64,000 nucleotides of DNA. Origin: Lathyrus oleraceus (taxonomy: Eukaryota; Streptophyta; Magnoliopsida; Fabales; Fabaceae). Positions 56,259 to 64,000 of this stretch are shown in pieces; within the stretch, counting starts at the first letter, position 1; each line of letters begins with the position of its first letter. The translations under genes and the position numbers were made by a program. The notes under the pieces are model-generated. The model worked only from the letters and a program-made list of their open reading frames with translations, made no database searches and was not told the DNA's origin. Where the stretch lies: positions 355,143,400-355,207,399 of the forward strand of contig NC_066579.1 of the NCBI RefSeq assembly GCF_024323335.1. Direction: 5' to 3'.

Positions 56259-56727
56259 TGCCAATAAATGGTCTTACATCCAACTCCGGAAACAAACGAA
56301 ATAGGAAACAGATTGCCAATCAATGGTCTTATACCTGACTCCACAAAAAGAAACAAAATAGGAAACAAGTTGCCAATCAATGGTCTTATACCTGACTCCA
56401 CAAAAAATGATCACAGGAAACAGATAGCCAATCAATGGTCTTACATCTGACTCCTCACAAGACAAAATAAAATAGGAAATGGAGTGCCAATCAATGGTCT
56501 TATGTCCACCTCCACAAAACAAAGATGGAAACCAGATGCCAATCAATGGACTTACACTAGCTTCACAAAGCAAAGAAAAGAAATGCAATAAGCAAGAGGA
56601 AACAAGTTGCCAATAAATGGTCTTACACTCGACTCCAAGGAAATGGAATGCCAATCAATGGTCTTAGTCCCAACTCCTACCAGATCACAGGAAACAACTG
56701 CCAATAAATGGACTTACAATTGACTCC
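56259..56727. repeat. Nine-copy short repeat inside the D LTR
   Basis: The core TGCCAATCAATGGTCTTAYA, ending in CTCC-type sequence, starts near 56259, 56310, 56369, 56427, 56483, 56538, 56609, 56649 and 56699, with variable spacers of 40-70 bp. It is related to the four-copy array in C. Confidence 0.85.
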
Positions 56728-56980
56728 TCAATGGACAAAACAAAATGTCACAAAGTATGAACAATGATAATGAAATGATGTATAATTAATGCTCAAAGAT
56801 GAAAACAATGCACAGAGGCACACACAAACAATTATGCACATATGGGTAAACAAGCAAACAAGCAGTCAATTATCACACACTATACACAATCAATAGGCTC
56901 AAGCAAGGTTGGGCTTTAGTCAAGGGGTCACATCAACCTCGACAAACAAGCCAACTGGAAAGGGGTGTTTTGAGCTCTTA

Positions 56981-57003
56981 ACCCTAACATTGAGAGTTAG
57001 GGT
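56981..57003. other. Hairpin with telomere-like arms in the D LTR
   Basis: The same ACCCTAAC/GTTAGGGT stem and 7-nt loop as in both C LTRs. Confidence 0.7.
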
Positions 57004-60000
57004 GAAGCAGATGAAATGGAGATGAGGGTTATGCCTCATAGCTCTTATCCCTGGCCTGGGAGAGCTTTAATCATAAGAAAGTGTGGGAGTTCAGAATGAG
57101 GGAACTCTTCTCCACAAATGACTGACTCTATGGACAAGATTTTGGGTTTTCTATTCAAAGTGCATCAACACATGGTGTGAGAAAAATGAATGACACAACT
57201 GAATAGCAGGGGATGGATTGCACACCCCTTTTATCTGCCAATTGCCTCTTAAGAGGACTTAACCTGCTTGGCACAAAGATAAACAAACAAGAACATGGCC
57301 TCTTAAGGAGGGCTTCAGACAGGTGCCTGCCAAAATAACGTGACAGGTCTTCCAGACTACATGAAGAATAAGGATTATACCTAAGTGGTATACCAACCAC
57401 AAGCAAAGCAAAGCAAAGTTTAAATGAACTTAAAGTAACTTAGGTACCTGTGTAAACAACTAAACAAATCAGTACAGTATTCAGACAAACAGACAACAGT
57501 CAACAACAAACAGACAATCCCAATGTACAACAAATAATCCATAAGGCAAACTCAAGTGAAATATCATCAACCTACAAAACAACCAAATGTTAGCAATCAA
57601 TAGTAAATATCAACATTCAAATGATGAAGCAACATCAACCATGGAAATTGAGTGCTTGGTCCTGAAATTCAAAGCTCACATGTAAGTACAAACCACTAGG
57701 TCAAAGCCTAGGGTCAAAGGTGAATAAAAAATTCAAAACAGAAGCTAATATTCAACACAATGCAACCTCAAACACATATTAACATGTCCTAAAAAGGACA
57801 AAGTCAAAATCATCAAGCAAGGCCATTTCATGTGCAAGAGAAGTCAAAGACAATTTCAAAGCTCATATTTGAACATTGAGAATGAAAATTCCAAATCAAA
57901 ACAGAAATGATTCAAATAATTCTGGAAAAATTCATGAGCATTCAACACATCCAATTCAATCATCATACAAAAAATCAGAAGCATCAAAGATCAATTGGCA
58001 TGGAAATGAAATTGTACAAGTTGATCAATCAAATGTGTGACACAAATTGTCACACCATGCAAACATGTACATAAAATAGAAATGGTAAATTAGAAAAATA
58101 CCAAACCAAGCCACAAACATCCATTAACATGTTAGGAACAAACATGCAAAATTTCATGGAATTTGGATTAAAATCAAGCATTTCACAATAGGAAGAGTGG
58201 AGCAAGGTCACAAATGTACACATGTTCACATATTCTAGCACAATCCATAGTCCAACCATGCAGAACTTCAGAATTTATCATCATCAAATAGAGGACATCT
58301 CAATGAACAAGTAGCAAAAAACCATGGATTTTTTGGAGCATTTTTCAATTTATTATGAATTTTTGAAGTTGGAAGAAAAAATTAAAATCAAAATGATCAT
58401 AGCATGGAAAATAAGGAGGGAAATGGCATAATGAAGCATTAATTTGAAAAATTGCTTGCGCGCCAGGATCAAACCGTGTACGGATTTGAAATGAGGCGCG
58501 CTACACTGAAACGCAGCCGTTTCACATGAAGAACCCTAGGGAACCAGATGGACGCAAAGACGGACGCTAGGCCGTCGCTAATCTGGAAAAAACATCGTCT
58601 TCCTCGTGAAGACGATGATGAACAATAGACCTTCAAACTAATTTTCCAGAATTTTCCAGAATTTCAAAAATCATACATCATTTTAAAGCTCTTTCAACCA
58701 GGAATTCAGATCAACCAATATCTAGTCCTAATTCATCATAATTAAAGAGAATCGATGAAAAACATTTATGAATGCAAAACTTCAATCACACATATCTCCT
58801 GCTATAGTGCATCATTTTTCATGAAATTTTCACCAGAATCATCAGCAAGAGTAGATCTACATGAACATGTGCATGGATTTGAGAATTGAAAGCTTCGAAA
58901 AACCTACCTCTTGAAGAGCAGGTTCTGGATTCGCACGATTCAAAGCTCCAAATGATCCAAATCACTTCCTGAGATGTTGTCTTGAATCTTTGTGAAGTAA
59001 TTGAGGCTTCGCAGGTGCTAGATCCAGCTCAAATCAGAATTTCCATCTTCACCTTCATGAGCTTGCTACACTTGATTCTTGCACGAATTCCACAATCCAA
59101 AGCTTGATCTGCACTATATCAGTACCAGAGAACAAGAATATGAAATAAAATTGCAATGTTATTTGAAGAAAATTTGAATTATGATTGGAAGAAAATTTTG
59201 GAGGGAGAGAAAATTTTGATCTAGAAATGGTGAAAAATTATTAAGCTCCTTTGAAATTCTGTTAGGTTTTAGTATTTATATGCTCTCTTAATCACATTGC
59301 TAATCCACACTTAATTTGGTTAATTGAAATTAGGCAAAATAAGGTGTTTTGGAAAAAATTGAAAATTGCATGGTGCATGTAGTAAACCCACGTGAACAGT
59401 GTCACGTGCTTGATCAAAGTCACTCTAAATCATCTTTTAAACACATTGGCAATGGTAGAAAGTTCTCATGATGCACCATTTTTAAATTTTCAAGTTTCCC
59501 TCCAAAATTGACTTGAATGCACAAATGATCATATGATGAAAATTCATGCAATGTGATGAATGATTTGGAAACTTCATGTTATGAGAAGCATTTTAGAAAA
59601 AGAGGCACCAAATTTGGAGTTATGAATCAAAAGTTATGGCCATTTGAAGTTCCATGTACACTTGGCAATGATTGGACCATATCACCTCAACCATTCATCA
59701 GATGCTCATGATCTTGGACTTTTTGGAAATGGGAGAAAGAGATCTTCAACTTTCATGTTGGACAAAAATTCATTTGAAGCTTCTTTGATGTTGGAAAGTT
59801 GAGTTGAAGTTGGACCAAAAACTTTCCATTTTTGGAAACTTGAAATTATAGGTCACTTTCCATTTTGGGAAACTTTTGCACTGGCTTCAAATTCTTCAAC
59901 ATTGATGTTTGAAATGATGAATAAGCCTTGTTTGGACATGAATGGGATGAAGAAACTCAATTTCCACACTCAAAACCCACAGTTGACTTTTCAATTGACT

Positions 60001-60416
60001 GCATTGGCCCTTAGATGACCTGAAAATATTCTGATGAATTTGAGCTTCAACCACTTGGGGAATTGGTTCCAAAATGAACCTATAGCTCATATAAGCTCCA
60101 TAAAATGATCACATGATTCATATCTCAAGAAAATACCATCTGCTCTTTGTACCATGAATTCACCTGATGCCTTGACCTGTTGACTGCTTAAGCTGCAAGT
60201 AACAAAGGTTAATGACATATTTTTGTACATTTTTGGTTAGTGATTAAAAGAAAAGCAATGATATACAAATTCAAGCAATGCTTGGTGATCAAGAACCACT
60301 CTCAAGAAAGATCCCATCCACAAGGAAGGAAGCAAGGTGTCCAATGATCCTTGAGGCTATGCAATAATATGATATGATGCCATGAGGGATCTTAGGGACA
60401 AAATTGGGGTCTTACA

Positions 60417-60433
60417 GATGCCCCTATTTAAGG
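60417..60433 (-). other. Element D polypurine tract
   Basis: On the minus strand this reads CCTTAAATAGGGGCATC, directly before the LTR. It differs by one base from that of B. Confidence 0.87.
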
Positions 60434-61340
60434 TCATTCTAGCCGAAGAAGTGAAGGTTAAAATCTTCATTTCGACGCGGTAGAATGGGCTTAAATAACA
60501 ATAATGAGACAAATTTTGGTCCCTAAGAAACCTCATGATGCAAATGTATGAATGCAAAACAAACAAACTTGGTGGAGATATAGGTCCACAAAGAAGAAAA
60601 GACGATTCATCGGAGTAATACACTCACCAGGAACAGAGACTCTAACAGGACTCTCATGGGGATAAGAAAAGATTGCGTGAGCAGGACACGACTCTGAATT
60701 AGGGAAAAGGAACTTGACACTGCGTGAGCAGGACACGACTCGCCTGGAGACCTCACTGGGGAGTAAAGGACTCAAACTGGGAAAAAGAGTTTCCAAAGGG
60801 AACGAATCCAATGGAAAGACTCAAGCTGACTCAAAGATGCGTGTATTGGGGGAACAACACCAATACAGCAAAACTATCCACAAAGGATACTTCGGATAAA
60901 AATCCGGACTCGGACTGGGAAAAGATTCACACATAACCTCCCTGCCGGGGAAAAAATGCATATATTGGGGAAAACGCCAATACAGCAAAAGGGTAAAATC
61001 ACAACAGAAACTCCACTGGGGAACGTCTAACAAAAGACTCTCGTGGGGAAAATCTGCAAGATGAGGTGTTACCGGTTACTGGGTAACAAGCTCAAAGAGA
61101 CATGTGATCTAAACATCGGTTATTGGGTGAAAGAACAACAAGCTCAGGAGGAATGAATATCTAAGACCGGTATAAGGGTGAGAGATATCAATCAACCAAA
61201 ATATCTGAGGAAGACCTGAAAAAGGTACGTCAACTCAGGAAAAATCTGACTTCACAGGGGATCAAGGTCATAATAGGGAGAAGAAAAGGAAGGAACACCA
61301 GGGATACCGGTTACTGGGTATATAATAGGTGATCAACCAA
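60434..61340 (-). other. 3' UTR of element D next to the polypurine tract
   Basis: Non-coding, with recurring CACTGGGGA and GACTCTCGTGGGGA motifs (on the plus strand) like those of C's 3' UTR. Two copies of GTGAGCAGGACACGACTC (near 60677 and 60723) form a short duplication. Confidence 0.65.
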
Positions 61341-62150
61341 AGTGTGAATTGGTTTTTACTGCCAAAACATTCATCATCCGAAAGGAGGGCTTGAAAACGC
61401 AAATCGACTTACAGGATGGACATTCGACTCCGCACCGGGAAAACGAATCTTACTCAAATGGGGAAGGACAAAAGGCTTCAACCAAAGAGCGCATGAGATA
61501 TATTATCCATTACCGTCAAAACGTGGATAGTATACTCGCATGAGATACATTATCTATTACCGTCAGAACGTAGATAATATACTCGCATGGAAGGAACACC
61601 AGGGATACTGGTTACTGGGCAAATAATAGGTGACCGACCGAAAACGTGAATTGGTTTTTACTGCCAAAACACTCATCATCCAAAAGGATAGATATTCGAT
61701 TCCACAAAGAATACGAATCTTACTCCACTGGAGAAACAATCAAAAGATTTTGACCAAGGAGTGCATGAGATATATTATCTATTACCGTCAGAACGTAGAT
61801 AATACACTCGCATGGAAGGAGCACCAGGGATACCGGTTACTGGGTATATAATAGGTGACCTACCGAAAAGAGAAACAATCGTTACCAACAACAAACAGGG
61901 TAGACGAAAGATAACTCGATGGGGATAAATTGCAAGCATACGACAATTATCCAGGAGACATATCACTGGTTATTGGGAGATACGCTCAAAGAGGGGGGAA
62001 ACAAAGAATATTCGATTCCGCAAAGGAATACGAATCTCACTCAACTGGGGAAACACAACAGGCTTCGACTGAAGAGTGTATGAGATATATTATCCATTAC
62101 CGTCAGAATGCGGATAATACACTCGCATGGAAGATTATCCACAACCGGTT
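61341..62150 (-). repeat. Three long imperfect repeats in the 3' UTR of element D
   Basis: A unit of roughly 270-310 bp recurs three times. It contains ATTCGAYTCCRCA, ACGAATCTYACTC and GCATGAGATATATTATCYAT and ends ACTCGCATGGAAG. The GCATGAGATA segment itself is present four times (near 61491, 61540, 61764, 62078). No coding region. Confidence 0.8.
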
Positions 62151-62439
62151 ACTGGGTTAACAAAGGATAAATCATCCGAAAAGAAAGGCATCGGGATACC
62201 AAAACTAGGTATATAAAGATGACCGATCAAAGGGAGCAACAATCATTACCAACAAAAGGGCAAATGAAAGAGGACTCACTGGGGATGCATTGATAAAAAA
62301 TCAATGATCTGGGGAACAAATCACTGGCATACGGTGAAAGGACCCACTGAGGATAAAATTGCTAGCAAACGGCAATTATCCACAAAAAGACTTGCTGGGA
62401 AATACGATTGCTTACTCAGAGCAATACCCAGAAGAAAGG

Positions 62440-63340
62440 AGGGAATATCAACATCGAATACTGGATGAAGACAACCACTAAGAGGGGATTACATCTACCG
62501 AATACTGGGTAAAAAATCACGGACGAGTAACCGTCATCGGTTAGGATGAACAACACGGTTAACTCTGCAAAACGGGAGAACAGAGGATTTACAACTACCG
62601 AATACTGGGTAGAAGACCAAAGACTCTGGCTGAGGAAAAAAAGAGGTTTACCACTACCGACTACTGGGTAGAAAACCAAAGACTCAGCTGAGGATATGGT
62701 GAATGATTGCTGAATATATTGAGCAATTATCCCAACTATTCCACAAGGAAGCACAAACTCCACTAGGGAGACAACAACAACATAGGATTTACAACTACCG
62801 AATACTGGGTAGAAGACCGCAAAATCCACCCTCAACCAGAATGAACCACAAAGGTTACCTCTGCTAGGGGAATAGAGATAGGACTTACAACTACCGGTTA
62901 CTGGGTAGAGGGCCACAACTCTAATGAGGATACAAAAGTAGGGTTTACGACTACCGAATACTGGGTAGAAAACCAAAGCCTCTGCGCGGGGATCGGAAAG
63001 ATCACAACTCCGCGCGGTGAAAACAAAATAGGGTTTATGACTACCAGTTACTAGGTAGAAGACCACAAACACTGCTGGAGAGCAAGGAAATAGGATTTAC
63101 GACTACCGAATACTGGGTAGAAAACCAACGACTCTTGCTGAAGAACAACAGGTTCACAAATACCAACCTCTGGGTAAACAACCACAGAGTCCGCAAAGGG
63201 GGGAAAAGGTATATAGGATTTACAACTACCGGTTACTGGGTAGAAAACCAAAGGATAGGACTTACAACTACCGATTACTGGGTAGAAGCCAAAATTCCAC
63301 TGGGGATAAGATGAATTATTGCCGGTTACTGGGCAATTTA
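62440..63340 (-). repeat. Repeat array with TACCGAATACTGGGTAGAA core in the 3' UTR of element D
   Basis: About twelve copies of ACTACCG(A/G)(A/T)TACTGGGTAGAA with spacers of 40-100 bp. The element-sense frame stays open over much of it (62416-63072 and 63051-63251), translating as FYPVxGSxKxY repeats. The same motif is in B's 3' UTR. Confidence 0.8.
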
Positions 63341-64000
63341 TTCATTTATTCCACAGGGAAGCACAAGAGACAGTTGAAAAAAAGATAATCAAAGATAAGA
63401 TCACGCAACTCCATTGGGGACGAATCCACTGAGGGAGACAAGATCACGCAAGTAGATTCTGCCACACAAGCAACTCTATTGGGAATCAAAGATAATCAGG
63501 AAATCAACCAAATCTCTGCATGGGAGAAAACCATCACAGATACAATCCATCATGCCACAACACTACTGGGGATTTATCTGAGGCAGAGAAGAAGAACTGG
63601 GGATCAACCACCAAATACCAAACCTTCACAAAATACCACAATTGCTGAGGAGGCAAGAATCACTGCTCTGCTGAAGGGAGGAGAGGTGAAAACCTCCACA
63701 AGCACTCTGATGGGGAGAGATAGCATAGATGAAGTACATCATACCAACAACTCCGCTGGCGACTTCACTGAGGAGAGAATATTGTTGGAGAGGAAAATTG
63801 AAGTCTTCAACAAGCACTCTGAATGAGGAGGAGTCATAATAAAGGCTCTGTTCAACAAAATCTGTTCGGGAGAAATCCCAACAAACACCCTGCTCAGGGG
63901 CAAAATCTCAACAGAAGCTCTGCTTGGGGAGAAACCCCAACAACAATTTGGAGAAAGAGGATACAGCCATGCCAGGAATATGAACAAATGTCTCACCCTG
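63341..64000 (-). other. 3' UTR of element D at the window edge
   Basis: More sequence with CTCYGCT(T)GGGGA-type motifs (for example 63890-63930). No gene recognised; the ORFs on both strands lack domains. Confidence 0.6.

Larger units (their letters stand above)
55237..60416 (-). repeat. Element D 3' LTR
   Basis: On the minus strand it runs TGTAAGACCCC...ACACCGCTACA. It is colinear with S at both ends, while its middle (56259-56727, 56981-57003, 57660-60100) shares blocks with the LTRs of C and A. It contains the nine-copy repeat and the telomere-like hairpin. ORFs inside lack domains. Confidence 0.93.
55237..64000 (-). mobile_element. Element D: 3' LTR and 3' UTR of an Ogre-type element, minus strand, partial
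   Basis: A full 5180-bp LTR (55237-60416) in minus orientation is followed by a polypurine tract and more than 3.5 kb of repeat-rich 3' UTR that runs off the right edge. Coding regions, 5' LTR and right-hand TSD are not in the window. The 3' UTR motifs and polypurine tract match those of B, and the LTR ends match those of S. Confidence 0.9.

Noticed and set aside
56259..56727. Possible CRISPR-like array
   Set aside because: Repeats are imperfect, spacers contain related sequence, and the DNA is a plant retrotransposon LTR with no cas genes.
62416..63072. 218-codon minus-strand ORF as a gene
   Set aside because: It follows a repeat array in the 3' UTR of D and starts and ends inside repeat units. 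Kept only as a low-interest finding.

Overview
The window is plant genomic DNA with no host gene in it. It is a stack of nested LTR retrotransposons, and every boundary quoted was read from terminal TG..CA dinucleotides, 5-bp target duplications (TSDs), primer sites and polypurine tracts. The very large LTRs, the spliced intron between protease and reverse transcriptase, the doubled RNase H, a separate ORF1 and repeat-rich 3' UTRs point to Ogre/Tat-type Ty3-gypsy elements. These are especially abundant in pea, vetches, lentil and faba bean, so a legume of tribe Fabeae is the best guess (inference; the sequence alone does not name the species).

Layout: A (1-3043, minus) is a partial LTR running off the left edge. 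H (3044-3406, minus) is a slice of an older LTR. B (3407 to beyond the right edge, plus) is an old, decayed Ogre-type element inserted in H: 5' LTR 3407-4912 plus 22275-25358, primer site 25368, ORF1 26238-27728, gag-pro 27960-31285, intron 31286-31541, RT-RNase H to 33869, integrase 47124-48254, 3' UTR to 51117 and 3' LTR 51118-55236. C (4913-22269, minus, TSD AGGTG) is a complete, fairly young element inside B's 5' LTR. S (33870-47118, minus, TSD ATATG) is a solo LTR that split B's RNase H-integrase frame. K (35712-44052, plus, TSD AAGTT) is a Ty1/copia element, probably SIRE/Maximus-like, sitting inside S. D (55237-64000+, minus) is the 3' LTR and 3' UTR of another Ogre-type element, inserted in B's 3' LTR.

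Relative age: B carries many stops, frameshifts and a changed protease active site. The LTRs of C differ at about 64 of 3021 sites (about 2.1 percent) and those of K at about 17 of 1473 (about 1.2 percent), both counted by eye. C keeps most catalytic residues but has two in-frame stops and two frameshifts. K has two in-frame stops and one frameshift.

How the parts work together: each Ogre-type element would be transcribed from its 5' LTR, primed by a tRNA at a site reading TGGCGACTCTGCTGGGGA or a variant, and expressed as Gag-protease from unspliced RNA. RT, RNase H and integrase would be joined in frame by removing an intron of about 250 nt.

The most interesting signals are: (1) an array of stem-loops just downstream of the pol stop in both C and B, with GNRA-type tetraloops and compensating stem changes; (2) many copies in the 3' UTRs of a motif complementary to the element's own primer-binding site; (3) the same phase-2 intron in two diverged elements; and (4) several tandem arrays of satellite-seed type.
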